From Erpetoichthys calabaricus (lineage: Eukaryota; Chordata; Cladistia; Polypteriformes; Polypteridae), in assembly GCF_900747795.2 (NCBI RefSeq), contig NC_041396.2, positions 37,020,674-37,084,673 on the forward strand: a stretch of DNA of 64,000 bases, given 5' to 3'. Each line of letters begins with the position of its first letter. Position 1 is the first letter of the stretch. Positions 35,849 through 47,879 of this stretch are shown piece after piece. The notes under the pieces were generated by a model. The model searched no databases and was not told where the DNA came from. It saw nothing but the letters and a program-made list of their open reading frames with translations. The position numbers and the translations under genes are program-made.

Positions 35849-36805
35849 ATGGACACCAGAGCTATTCTGAAAGCTTCCGGTTATCTTATGCTAATGGTCA
35901 TCAACATCCCATCCAATCTGTTCATCTGCTGTGCCTTCCTTCACACTCGTCTGACTGAAGCTAAGCTCACTCCCGCTGATGTCATATTGTGCCACCTGGC
36001 CATTGCCAACCTGACCTCAGCCTTTACTCGCAGTGTCCCTCAGATGCTGACAGCATTTGGCTGCAAGAACTTATTTGATGATATTGGCTGCAAACTCGTG
36101 TTTCTCTTCTACCGGACATCAAGAACTCTGTCCATAAAGTTTACCTGCCTCTTAAGCACCTACCAAGCTGTGCTAGTAGCCCCTGCCACCTCCATACTTA
36201 ACTCCTTAAAATACAAAATCCCAAAGTACCTGCACATCATCATTGCAAGCCTCTATGCCATTTCCTTCATATGTAGTATTCATCCAATTCTGTTTACCTA
36301 CGCGACACTTATCAACAACACCATACCCCCTTACACATTTATTTATGAGTACTGCTATCTCACGTTTCCAAATTTTACTGTTTATATTTCCGTAGGTTTG
36401 TCCCTCTTTTTCATTGATTTTACCGTCATAGTAATGATGGCTGTCATGAGCTGCTACATCTTGGTGCTGCTATATCGGCATGGTAAAAAAGTGAAGAACC
36501 TCCGAAGCTCAGACAATGGAACCTCAGGATCCAGAGCAGAGACCAAGGCCTCCCGTGCAGTGGTCACTTTGGTTATCCTCTACACAATCTTCTTTGAGGG
36601 GGACAATGCAATCTGGCTATACTCATTGACCATCGTAAGGGTGGCACCTCTTCTTTCAGACATCCGGGGCTTTCTTGCCATCCTTTATACATCTGTATGC
36701 CCTGTAGTGGTCATTGTTACTAATCCTAAGGTGAAGGCCAAGCTCAAAGTGACCAAGCCCAGGGTTTTGCCTCATTCAACGAATACCAGCTCTTCAACTT
36801 TGTGA
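35849..36805 (+). CDS. V1R/ORA-like chemoreceptor, V1R-3
   Basis: A 318-residue receptor from the conserved MDTRAI start. The open frame extends 36 codons further upstream to 35741, but that part crosses the conserved splice acceptor and has no counterpart in the other copies, so I take the shorter start. Seven helices with Cys81, Cys169, loop-2 NNT at 156-158, NFT at 175-177, helix 3 FTCLLSTYQA, and CPVVVIVTNPKV in helix 7. The most divergent of the three: replacements cluster at residues 72-100, 129-152 and 171-192, that is loop 1, helices 3 to 5 and loop 2. It has FFEGDNAIW where the others have FFGVDNxIW in helix 6. Intact. AATAAA follows at 36887. Chemosensory GPCR, ligand unknown. Confidence 0.92.
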   Translation: MDTRAILKASGYLMLMVINIPSNLFICCAFLHTRLTEAKLTPADVILCHLAIANLTSAFTRSVPQMLTAFGCKNLFDDIGCKLVFLFYRTSRTLSIKFTCLLSTYQAVLVAPATSILNSLKYKIPKYLHIIIASLYAISFICSIHPILFTYATLINNTIPPYTFIYEYCYLTFPNFTVYISVGLSLFFIDFTVIVMMAVMSCYILVLLYRHGKKVKNLRSSDNGTSGSRAETKASRAVVTLVILYTIFFEGDNAIWLYSLTIVRVAPLLSDIRGFLAILYTSVCPVVVIVTNPKVKAKLKVTKPRVLPHSTNTSSSTL

Positions 36806-36886
36806 CAGAAAACTGGCAGAGTGAACAAAATAAACAGGTACATGGCATTGGCATGCAGGAAAGGCTGAAGTTTGTCTATAAAGTGC

Positions 36887-36892
36887 AATAAA
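36887..36892 (+). terminator. Polyadenylation signal of V1R-3
   Basis: AATAAA in GCAATAAAACTAATGG, 82 bases after the stop, at nearly the same distance as in V1R-2 (83 bases). An earlier AATAAA lies near 36828. Confidence 0.5.
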
Positions 36893-37209
36893 ACTAATGG
36901 AGAAGGAGACAAAATCTCAGTGCTTGCTTACTTCAGAAGCTGTTATTAAATATTTGACTAATGTGCAACCAAGGTGACATAAATCAGTTAGAGCTCAGAA
37001 AGGTTCAATGACACGCACGGGGTCACACAGTGTGGCAGTGGCAGAAACTGACCAGCAGCCTTGTGGTGTATAGTCCTGTGCCTTAGACACTTAAAGTGCC
37101 TGTAAAAAGTATTCACCCACTTGAATGTTCTCTTTCGCTTTCACTTTCAACATTGAAACAGAGGATTTAATTTGGCTTTTTTGATGCTGATCAACAGAAA
37201 AAGAACCCT

Positions 37210-38318
37210 ATTTTATTTTCCATATACCATCACCCTATTGGAGCGATTTTTAGGAAATTTAACATTTCTTTTCACTTCTATGCTGATGATACTCAGGTTT
37301 ATATTCCTGTCTGCAACTCTACAACAAATCAACTCCACAACTGTCTTGTCTTAATTAAGATCCTGGATGGCTAATAATTTTCTTGATCTAAATCAAAATA
37401 AAACGGAGGTGCTTATAGTGGGTTCATCAGCTAAAGCCCAAATTGGTCGTGGACTTCTTGCCTATTTCTCTGTCTTTTCCAAACCTCAAGTCCGCAATCT
37501 TGGTGTTACCTTTGATAGTTTTTGAGAAACAAGTAAATTCTGTAATTAAGAGTTGCTTTTTCCAACTTCGTCTATTAAAGCCTTTTTTATCTTCTAGGGA
37601 TCTTGAGATAGCTACTCATGTGTTTATTTTTTCTCATCTCGATTACTGCAACTCGCTGTATTCTGGGATTAACAAATCCCTGATACACAGGTTACAGTTA
37701 GTCCAAAATGCTGCCACTCGCTTTCTGGTTGGGGCAAGAAAGTATGACTCTGTTTCTCCAATATTACCTTCTTTACACTGGCTGCCTGTCAGTTTTCGAA
37801 TTGATTTTAAAATCTTGCTGCTAGTTTTTAAATCTTTACATGGGCTTGCTCCTGCCTATTTATCCGAATTGTGTGTTTTACATCAGCCATCCAGAGTGCT
37901 TAGATCTTCTGGTCAGCTGTCTCTGGTTGTCCCTCGTACCAAGTGTAAAACCAAGGGGGACAGACAGGACTTGTGCAGCTGCTGCTCCTCGCCTGTGGAA
38001 CTCTTTACCTCATCATATAAAGGAGTCGTCTACAATTGAACTGTTCAAAACAAGACTAAAAACTCATTTCTATTCACTTGCATTCAGTAACCTTCAGTAA
38101 TGCTGATGGTTTCATCTTTGTGATTATATTACATTACTTCTATTTTTTATGTATATAACATTACTTCTATTTATTATGCATTTTATTTTATGTTCATATA
38201 TTTTATTTCTATTTATGTTTTATGTTAATTTTCTTCTATTTTTGTAAAGCACTTTGCCCACAGCATTACTATGTTTGTTTTAAATGTGCTATATAAATAA
38301 ATTGACATTGACATTGAC
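37210..38318 (+). mobile_element. L2-like LINE, 5' truncated
   Basis: Contains the reverse-transcriptase FHFYADDTQ palm motif near 37280, then [39 protein letters not shown] and a C-terminal part broken into two frames near 37960. The 3' end is TGCTATATAAATAAA with an (ATTGAC)n tail. A 6-base duplication AACCCT flanks it (37204-37209, 38319-38324). Confidence 0.88.
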
Positions 38319-38706
38319 AACCCTTCATATCAAAGTGAAAAACAGATCTCTTCACAATGGTCTAAAGTCAACAGTTAAAGTATTTACCCCTTCCAAGTCA
38401 CTTTTTACTTGTTGCAGGACTGGCAGCCATGACAGCCTTGAGTCGGGGTGTACATGACTCTTAATCTTCTTTGCAAAACTGCTCAAGCTCTGTCAGGTTA
38501 GATAGGTTTTGTGAGTGAACAGCCTTTTAAAAGTCCATTCACAAATTATATGTTGGAATGAAATCTGGACTCTGGCTGTTACACTTCAGGACATTAACAT
38601 TGTTGCTTTTAATTCATTTTTTTGCAGCTATGGCTTTATGCTTGGAGTTGTTGTCTTGCTTGAAAACAAAATTATCTCAAGGTGCATTTTTCTCGCAGAC
38701 TACATA

Positions 38707-40250
38707 CAGGTGCTGGTCATAAAATTAGAATATCATGACAAAGTTGATTTATTTCAGTAATTCCATTCAAAAAGTGAAACTTGTATATTAGATTCATTCA
38801 TTACACACAGACTGATGTATTTCAAATGTTTATTTCTTTTAATGTTGATGATTATAACTGACAACTAATGAAAGTCCCAAATTCAGTATCTCAGAAAATT
38901 AGAATATCAATTAAGACCAATGCAAAAAAAGGATTTTTAGAAATGTTGGCCAACTGAAAGATATGAACATGAAAAGTATGAGCATGTACAGCACTCAATA
39001 TTTAGTTGGGGCTCCTTTGGCCTGGATTACTGCAGCAATGCGGCGTGGCATGGAGTCGATCAGACTCTGATAGTGGCCTTCAGCTCTTCTGAATTGTTGG
39101 GTCTGGCATATTGCATCTTCCTCTTCACAATACCCCATAGATTTTAATGGGGTTAAGGTCAGGCGAGTTTGCTGGCCAATCAAGAACAGGGATACCATGG
39201 TCATTAAACCAGGTACTGGTAGCTTTGGCACTGTGTGCAGGTGCCAGGTCCTGTTGGAAAATGAAATCTGCATCTCCATAAAGTTTGTCAGCAGCAGGAA
39301 GCATGAAGTGCTCTAAAACTTCCTGGTAGATGGCTGCGTTGACCTTGAACCTCAGAAAACACAATGGACCAACACCAGCAGATGACATGGCACCCCAAAC
39401 CATCACTGACTGTGGAAACTTTACACTGGACCTCACGCAACGTGGATTCTGTGCCTCTCCTCTCTTCCTCCAGACTCTGGGACCTTGATTTCCAAAGGAA
39501 ATGCAAAATTTACTTTCATCAGGGAACATAACTTTGGACCACTCAGCAGCAGTCCAGTCCTTTTTGTCTTTAGCCCAGGCGAGACGCTTCTGATGCTGTC
39601 TCTTCTTGCTGAAACCCATGTCTTGCATACATCTGTGAGTGGTGGTTCTTGAAGCACTGACTCCAGCTGCAGTCCACTCTTTGTGAATCTCCCCCACATT
39701 TTTGAATGGGTTTTGTTTCCCAATCCTCTCCAGGGTGCGGTTATCCCTATTGCTTGTACACTTTTTTCTACCACATCTTGTCCTTCCCTTCTCCTCTCTA
39801 TTAATGTGCTTGGACACAGAGCTCTGTGAACAGCCAGCCTCTTTAGCAATGACCTTTTGTGTCTTGCCCTCCTTGTGCAAGGTGTCAATGGTCGTCTTTT
39901 GGACAACTGTCAAGTCAGCAGTCTTCCCCATGATTGTGTAGCCTACAGAACTAGACTGAGAGACCATTTAAAGGCTTTTGCAGGTGTTTTGAGTTAATTA
40001 GCTGATTAGAGTGTGGCACCAGGTGTCTTCAATATTGAACCTTTTCACAATATTCTAATTTTCCGAGATACTGCATTTGGGACTTTCATTAGTTGTCAGT
40101 TATAATCATCAACATTAAAAGAAATAAACATTTGAAATACATCAGTCTGCGTGTAATGAATGAATCTAATATACAAGTTTCACTTTTTGAATGGAATTAC
40201 TGAAATAAATCAATTTTGTCATGATATTCTAATTTTATGACCAGCACCTG
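38707..40250 (-). mobile_element. Tc1-like transposon, DD34E, with long inverted ends
   Basis: 1544 bases between TA duplications (38705-38706, 40251-40252). Inverted ends of about 205 bases start CAGGTGCTGGTCATAAAATT. Nearly intact in length. Confidence 0.92.
38995..39931 (-). pseudogene. Tc1-like transposase, one frameshift
   Basis: The start MGKTADLTVVQKTTIDTLHK at 39931 begins a paired-type DNA-binding region with a GRKKC-type stretch. The catalytic core has FPDESKF (W to F/P changes around the first Asp), FQQDLAPAHSAKA and NSPDLNPI. The frame breaks right after NPI near 39140, where one base is missing, so the catalytic Glu is lost. It resumes in another frame ending AAVIQAKGAPTKY. The Asp-to-Glu spacing would be 34. 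The single break suggests a young copy. Confidence 0.9.
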
Positions 40251-40383
40251 TACATCAAGTCCTAATGCAGGCTTTCCCCGTATGTTGTTGGATTCACTTT
40301 ACCCTCTACCCTTTCAAGTCTTCCAAGACCTGCTGCAGAGAAGCATGCCCAACCTGCTGCCACCACCATCCTTCACAATGGGG

Positions 40384-41717
40384 CAGAGATGGGTAGAGTA
40401 GCCAAAAATTGTACTCAAGTAAGAGTAGCATTACTTCAAAATAATATTACTCAAGTAGAAGTAAAAAGTAGTCATCTAAAAAGTTACTCAAGTAAGAGTA
40501 AAAAAGTATTTGGTGAAATGACTACTCAAGTACTGAGTAACTGTTTGAACATAATAAATGATTTATTTTTTAGAAATGTCGGAATAAGACAGACAAAAAT
40601 ATACAATAATGTGCACATTCTGCTATTTCCAAATAATAAAATAAAAAATGAGTAAAAATAAAGAACATCTTTACAACATAAAGATGCACAAATAACACAA
40701 AGTTCCAAATCTCAGTTTTTCACAACAAAGCTTTTGAAGCCAATACCTACAGTAGGTAACATGTATGTTTGAGCAGTTCAAACTACTTACAGTGAGAAGA
40801 TATACTGTACATTGACAGTATAATACTGCATATTCACTTTGTGGTGTAGCGGGTCCGCACCTTCAAAAAAAATTTTAAAAAAGGCCAGTTTCAAATCCAG
40901 AAAGCCGTGTCACTCTCTGTAGACACAATTGCATGACCGCGGGGAATTAATGGTGCGGGTGCGATCATTCTCAATTGCTTCATTGGCTTTCTGAGGCGTG
41001 TGATTAAGGCCCACGGAGACGGGAGTGTATATATACGGGTCGGCACAAAAAAGAAGGGGGAATCAAAGAAAAGGAGAAAAGAAAAGAGTCTGTAGGGGAC
41101 CGGCATCGTCACACACTTGCCCTCCAAATACCACAGCTGATAGAAAATAACATTAGAACAAGGCAGCTTGTGCACATACAAGAAGTCTCACTTTCCCTTG
41201 ACTGTTTGTGTCTGTGCATGTTTGGTTAAAACATGCTTGTTCTTTACTCAGTGAAGTTATGGTTAAGCTTTAGCAGGAGTTGGCTCTCAAGGTTCTTGCA
41301 GTGAAGCCATGACCGTTTAGCAGTGAACAGGAGCCACACATGACTAAAAGGCTCTCGCAGGCTGCAGACGTAGGAAGTTTGTGTGTGGTCATGTGATTGC
41401 ATGGCTACATCTGATTACTGAAACGGAGTCATGTGATTATTGTTGCTACGTCTGATTGGTGAAACAGTCATGCAATAGATCCACTGGCGACTTCTTTCTG
41501 GTAAAAATATAAGTGTATCTAATGTGTAAATGGAAAAAAGTAATGAGTCAAGTGATGCCCAAAGTAGCGAAGTAAGAGTGGCGTTTCTTCTTCACAAATG
41601 TACTCAAGTAAAAGTAAAAAGTATAGTGCAGTTAAACTACTCTAAAAAGTACAATTTTTTAAAAAGTTACTCAAGTAAATGTAACAGAGTAAATGTAACT
41701 TGTTACTACCCACCTCT
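40384..41717. mobile_element. hAT-type nonautonomous element
   Basis: Ends CAGAGATGGGTAGAGTAG and GTTACTACCCACCTCTG. Inner parts rich in TACTCAAGTAA repeats are in inverted order. Imperfect 8-base flanks CAATGGGG/CAGTGAGG fit a hAT target duplication within relic R. Confidence 0.72.
40840..41113 (+). mobile_element. Short solo LTR fossil
   Basis: 274 bases, TGTGGTGTAG to ATCGTCACA, with a 5-base duplication CACTT (40835-40839, 41114-41118). It contains a TATATATA promoter-like box. The same family as the much longer 44310-45310 LTR, judged by both ends. No internal region. Confidence 0.7.
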
Positions 41718-41797
41718 GCAGTGAGGATAGTGTATTGTGTTTTAGTATGCAGTGTTGATTTCATAATCCTTATGATGAAGTAAGCACCTTGTGCTTA

Positions 41798-43100
41798 CAG
41801 TTTTTCTCAGTTGCTTTGGTGCATTTCTCACAACAGAATTGCAGTTCTCAAAACTGCTCGTTCAATTCCCACAACCATTAGTCAGTTGTGCACAATATAA
41901 CAGCAATTTCTGGGTGTTTTCGTCATTTTGCAATTGCTTAAGTTCACTCAGGCAGATGCTTATGTGCAATTCTCAGGTATATCATGCATCAGCGGTTGCT
42001 TATGTCACGATGATCAAAATGCATTGTGTAGCCCTCTTTTGCATAGTCTTACACTCCAGACAAACTTGTCATGTTTTCATTGTTGAAGTCATTGCAGTCA
42101 AAAGTGTTCAACAAGGTATCACAACACCCAACATCTGCTGATCTTCTTGAACACCCTCTACAGGGATCTCATTCCTGAAGAGGAGATTGGTCAAGAAAAT
42201 GTACCACAGTATGTGATCATTTGTGATAATGTGAGTTTCCAGCACTCCAACCTAATCAGACAATAGTTTGCCAACCACCCCAGGATGCTGATGGAATTCC
42301 TACCTCCATATTCCCCATTCCACAACCCAATTGAGGAGTTCTTCTCAGCTTGGAGGTGGAAGGTATATGAGCGTAACCCACATACACAAATGACACTGCT
42401 TGCTGCCATGGAAGCTGCGTGTGGGGAGATAACAGCTGATGCCTGCAGAGGCTGGATACAGTAAGACATTCTAGGAGATTCTTTCCACGTTGCATTGCAA
42501 AGGAAGATATCCGTTGTGATGTGGATGAGAACATGTGGCCCAATATACAGGATCAGTAGCAATTGTAGAGAGCATTTAGAGTTTCAGTATGTATATATTG
42601 TTTTCGATGTTGTAATTTTTTTTCCTTCATTTCATTTGTTATGCATAAAGTATTGCAATGCATTTTTTTGCCAGACTCCAAGTGCAGTGCATGGTATGTC
42701 ACCATATACCTGTGCAATCAATAAAATATTCTTCTTGAATCAATCTCCCGCAATCGGTGTTTTGTATTTTTATGTTTCCTGCCCTTGTCATTCAGATATT
42801 TTGTGCATCAGAAAATGTTTAGATTGTGCCAATTTCATATTGATAACATGACTTTACATTTTACCTGTCATGTCCGTGGACGATGATTCATGGACTTGGC
42901 ATTTCGGTGGCACTGACATATTCAGCGATGTAAATACTTGCTTTTGAGGTATGGATTAAGGATTTTGAAGAGGTTACCTGCTTTTGCTGGTCATCCATGA
43001 TGTTTTGCCATTTGCACTAAGTGTTTTGAGAAATGCACTTGCTGTTATGCAAATGTTAAGTCTGTTGTGAGAAATGCACCAAAGCAACTGAGAAAAACTG
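41798..43100 (+). mobile_element. IS630/Tc1-superfamily transposon, internally reduced
   Basis: 1303 bases between TA duplications (41796-41797, 43101-43102). Inverted ends of about 45 bases start CAGTTTTTCTCAGTTGCTTT. Only the last third of the transposase remains. Confidence 0.85.
42160..42560 (+). pseudogene. IS630-type DDE transposase, C-terminal remnant
   Basis: Reads IPEEEIGQENVPQYVIICDN, RMLMEFLPPYSPFHNPIEEF and AWRWKVYERNPHTQM. This is the DDE_3 core: second Asp in CDN and Glu in PIEE, 35 residues apart by hand count. Stops at 42264-42266 and 42462-42464 interrupt it. The first catalytic Asp region is deleted. Confidence 0.8.
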
Positions 43101-43102
43101 TA

Positions 43103-44309
43103 AAAGCAATATTTTGCAGCTGAACACATAAAATAAGACTAGACAGCAGATCAGTTTAATGTGGCAGGCAGCAGTCTAATTTGACTCCATTTATCCTTTA
43201 ATTTGATGAACCAGCTTTCATTGTCCCAAGGAGATAGACTCTACTTTAGCAGCATTAAGCACAAATAAGGGACTAACTGTATATGAAGCAACAGGAAATG
43301 ACATGGAACAATCAGGCACACTCACTCGGATAGGTCCATTTCAAAAACATCAATCAACTATGCACAGGATGTGGGAGGCAATGGGCATGGTGGAAAATGT
43401 GTAAAGTGTCACCAGGTAAGGAATCAGAGCAATGTGGATCTAAATACAAGGGTTATTGTGGAGCACAGAAAAGCAGGCCCCACCTAGCAGGACACTTTTC
43501 TTGTTCAATGACCTATTAAACATCTCAAATCTCAGTTCCTGTGCCAAGAGCTACCAGATTTTGCAGGTCTGAGGAGATCAACCTTCTGGAGATTAGAGGC
43601 TTCAGCAGCAGCTTTGACTACCCATTGGTTACTCCTTCTTGGATGCCCCCTGTGAAAACACATCAAATGTAATGGCACTCAATGGATGCAGAGGAAAATG
43701 AATCCACTGGAAATACTGGATACTTTCTTCCTGAGGTAAATTTGGTCAAATCTAATATCTAAAGCTCAAAATCTGTGTGAGTGTATATATACTGAATATG
43801 TCTGTTTCTGGTGTACAAATCCACACTTTTGGACCAGCCTCTCCTCATTTGATCAGGGGAAGATCACAGACTATGTCCCAGCTGATAAAATTGACCCTGG
43901 GGGTACCGATATTTTTTTTTTCTTTATATACAGGTTGAATGACATTCCCACCAGGTTGCTCAGAGCAAGTGAACTAACAGACAAAAGGACCAGAGTTTAA
44001 AATTACTTACGTGAGCAACACTGAATGCTGCTTCTAGTTTTAAATATATTCCCAGTGACTGGTGAGCTAAAAGGTAGAAGCAGTTATCAGATTTGCACAA
44101 AAATTAGCCGGCAGTACAGGTCACACACAAGTAAGGAATAATACTCAAATAAAAGTAAATGCACTTGGTGGGCATGAGCAGGATGTTAAACCGCAGTGAT
44201 TTTGTGTCATGGCCTGAATCTAAACACACATGTGTAAGTAGTAACAGTCACTGCAGTACTGCCATGTGTTCAGAGCACAGCAAAATCCTAATTTACATGT
44301 CAGACCAAC
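43103..44309. other. Unit DNA
   Basis: Paralogous to 11290-11520 plus 12820-13060 and 14290-14660, and to 21140-24500. No gene seen. Confidence 0.5.
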
Positions 44310-45310
44310 TGTGATGGTGTAGGTAGGCTCCACACTCCCAGGTCGCATCCTGAAAGTCTCTTGAACCTGCTATGACTGGCAACATACCTGAGGGATGAGC
44401 CAGTGGATGAGGACGCTCACACAAAGCATGGGAAAGGTGCATAAAAGTGCTTTTATTAAAACAATTCAAAACAAATTAATGTCCAAAAGTGTGGTGCAAA
44501 TCTTAATAAAATAAATAAGGGAATAAATAGATAAATAAATAAATTCATTCATTCATTAACAATCCATAAAAAGTCTGTTTTAATAGAGGTTAATAACAAG
44601 CCATAAATACACCCAATAAAATTGAATTAAAACCACGCAGGTGTCTCCTCTTTAACACCGCAGCCCCCAGTCCTTCCCATTAAAACTGATGTCTCTCCAG
44701 CTCGGATTCTGCAACCCAGAGAGACGTTGAGCCACAGGTGCAGACACCCCTCACACCTGCTCGTGTCCCTGTCGCCAATTGAATGGCGTTCCATGGGACA
44801 CCGCCAAGCTTCCACCCCTTCGATTCCCACTGCCTTCACAGACTTACACGGGGAGTCCTCCGGTGTATTGTGGTTACTCTTTGGCTGCTCAGCAGGAGTA
44901 ACCTTCAGCCCCCTCTTGAGCACTGGCCACAATGCTCCTGTCCGTGGGACTCCATTCCAATCCGCCTGCTTCCTTTTTGTCGCACTGGCTCCCTCGCACT
45001 CCTGCCCTTCTCTCTCCCAGCTTTCAACCTCCTCTCTTTCTCTTTTGAGTCTTTTTTTCTCCATCTCCCCCATTTCCTTCCTCTTCCTTATATGCCTCCG
45101 TGGCTGCAGCGTCTCAAACACGCACAGCAGGAAGCCCAAGAAGCAATTGTGACAGACTGCACCATCATGTGCGGGTGCGGCTCGACTCGACTACCTCACC
45201 AACCTCCTACTGTGCGAGAACACCGATCCACGGCGATTGGACCAACCATTCAATTGTTTATTTATTAAAACAGGCTCCTGATTGTTAAGCTGCGGACCTG
45301 CTATACCACA
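44310..45310 (-). mobile_element. Solo LTR fossil, about 1 kb
   Basis: Minus strand runs TGTGGTATAGCAGGTCCGC to CCATCACA, with CCAAC/CCACA flanks (44305-44309, 45311-45315). Unit 1 near 14665 keeps the empty GACCAACATGG site. GC-rich, with a GCATATAAGG promoter-like box. Open frames inside are by chance. Family unresolved. Confidence 0.68.
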
Positions 45311-46708
45311 CCACAATGAAACAAGTCACCACTGCCATGATAAACAAGTATCCATTAAGATACATAACTCAATATTATCTTTCTATTATAAAAAGAAATC
45401 CTGTCCCCTGTCCTGATAGTCTACGATACGTGATCTTCTCGGAAGATAATTTAAAGACCCGCAAGACGAAAGAGACCTGCCACGGTGCATCTCACGGGAA
45501 CATAGAATGAGAGTCTTGCAAGACACACCCTACTTACAAGCAATATCAAAAAAAACAAATCAGTAGTGTAAAGGCAGTCATGCAGCACACGCAGCTCCAG
45601 GGCTGTCAGTGCATATAAAGTGTATAAGGTCAATACGGTAGACATGAATAGGGTAGAAATGAAACGTCGACAATTAAACGAAGAAGAAAGAAAAGTGCGG
45701 ATGATCAGCCCGGAACAAGTGGAATGGAAAAAAAAGCACGTCCAATCAGGCGCGGAGAAAAGAGACTCAAATGTGTTGGACAGAAAAAAGAGCAAAAAAG
45801 AATAATCGAGGTGCAAATTCAGAAAATAAGGAAAGTAATTATCAGCCCGGAACAAGTGGAATTGAAAAAAAAGCACGTCCAATCTGGCTCAGAATTAAAA
45901 GACAATGAATAAAAGAAAGTAGAACTTCATAAAGATGTTTACATTGTTGACGTTAAACACATGCAGAGCAGGTTAGAGACTATGAAACCAGTGAAATTAG
46001 AAAGGCTCAAAAAAAAAAAAAAAACGGCGCTATACACATGTGGAGAAAGCTGCGACAGCAGCTACCCCAACCGAACGCGAGCAGCGTTATACATCCTGCA
46101 AGAAAGAATTCAGACACGCCCGGGGCCAGAAATAAAAGACAGGTATTGCTTCTACAACGTCACGTGAGACCAGGCAGTGAGCCATCATTTAAAACAAGTC
46201 AACAGACCTCTAAGGTAGCAGTTGTTGGATTGCTTTTGGCAGGCAAGCATCATGTGCTCGGAGCTCTTAAAACAACGACATGCGACAGGCAGAAGAGGCA
46301 GCTAGCAAGCAGCAAAAAGACAGCAAATGATCCAAAGGCGTGTCCTTAGCATACGTTCAGCCACAACACCCTTCACAACACGAGCAGTATTATACGTCTG
46401 GGAAGAAAGAGATGGAACCTCACGCGGGGCAGGAAATAAAGAAACAAGTATTGTTTTTACAAAAGTTTTTAAAGTAAAAGTGAAAATAATGCATATGTAA
46501 CAATTCACAAGAAAATAACAATCTCTTTAAATTGTAGATTGCCTGCGTAAGGTAAATTCATCCCTGATGAAAGGCGATGTGGGAATGAGGGGTCCTTTCA
46601 TCGGATTAGCGCTATTTCAGAAGTGGAATGGCAAAATGGGGGAGGCAGCTCGATGAATGAGGTCTCCAGGACTTAAAACAAATCCAAATCATATTATGTG
46701 ATATCATC

Positions 46709-47040
46709 CATCCATTTTCCAACCCGCTGAATCTGAACACAGGGTCACGGGGGTCTGCTGGAGCCAATCCCAGCCAACACAGGGCACAAGGCAGGAACCA
46801 ATCCCAGGCAGGGTGCCAACCCACCACAGGACACACACAAACACACCCACACACCAAGCACACACCAAGGGCCAGTTTAGAATCACCAATCCACCTAACC
46901 TGCATGTCTTTGGACTGTGGGAGGAAACCCACGCAGACACGGGAAGAACATGCAAACTCCACGCAGGGAGGACCCGGGAAGCAAACCCGGGTCTCCGAAC
47001 TGCGAGGCCGCAACGCTACCACTGCGCCACCATGCCGCCC
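46709..47040 (-). mobile_element. SINE family I inside the Helitron
   Basis: Near full length, with a perfect 14-base duplication TATGTGATATCATC on both sides (46695-46708, 47041-47054). Confidence 0.95.
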
Positions 47041-47439
47041 TATGTGATATCATCTAATGTGAAATTCTACTCCGTACTTCTAGAATTTTTATTTTTATAC
47101 TGTATTGAGGATTTATTCTGTTCTATGTATTGTACTGTACGGCTCAGAATTAAAAGACAATGAGTAAAATGACAAAGTAGAACTTCATAAAGACGTTTAC
47201 AAACGTTGGCGCTAAACACATGCAGAGCAGGTTAGAGACTATGAAACCAGGGAAATTAGAATTCAAAATGTGGTGCTATACACATGTGGAGAAAGTTAAA
47301 GGATATGAAAGTAGGAAAATTAGAAAATATAAAAAAAGAAAGTAAAGATTGCAGTAGTGCAAACAAACAAACTGCCTCATTTAACTATGCATCAGTCTAA
47401 CTTTGGTTTTGCATAATAATTGCTACACTATTACACCTT

Positions 47440-47640
47440 AACACTTACTTCTACTTTATTCACATAATTTTACTTATTTATTATGTTCTACTATACTGTT
47501 ATCTTTCAATCTATGACTTTTTGTTAATCTAACTGATATTCTTCTAACTTTGCACAGTTTTTGATAAGCGGATCAGGATGCATTTCACTGCATGTTGTCC
47601 TGTATAAGTATGCATGTGACAAATAAAGAATCTTTAGAAT
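47440..47640 (+). mobile_element. LINE 3' UTR-like fragment
   Basis: ATGTGACAAATAAAGAATCTT end preceded by TTTCACTGCATGTTGTCC, similar in style to the 29703-30095 element. No coding part. Uncertain. Confidence 0.4.
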
Positions 47641-47879
47641 TTCAAAAACAGAGTTTACCGCATATGCATTTATTGGTTACTTTGTTAGTGTATATATATT
47701 TATCTGTCTGCTTATTTAAAAAGCTAAATTTACCCCAGGAGTCAAAAATGTTCTGTTTAGCCCTTGTACAAAAACCTAGACAAAAGCTGGGGTATCACCT
47801 TGGTAACCCCATGTACTTTTGGAACTGTGAGAGGAAAATAGCACGACTTTACAGACAGGAGTCCAATGCAGAACTCTAC

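Larger units (their letters stand above)
37098..41760 (-). mobile_element. Tc1-like relic R, copy 3, shattered by insertions
   Basis: Relic pieces at 37098-37209, 38319-38706, 40251-40383 and about 41718-41760 join in order into the same relic as at 20436. The gaps hold an L2 LINE, a Tc1 transposon and a hAT element with a solo LTR inside it. Confidence 0.75.

Noticed and set aside
42191-42562. Minus-strand open frames of 95-123 codons
   Set aside because: Antisense shadow of the IS630-type transposase remnant.
44627-45268. Open frames of 141-170 codons
   Set aside because: Lie within a GC-rich solo LTR; no homology to known domains recognised and no support from copies.
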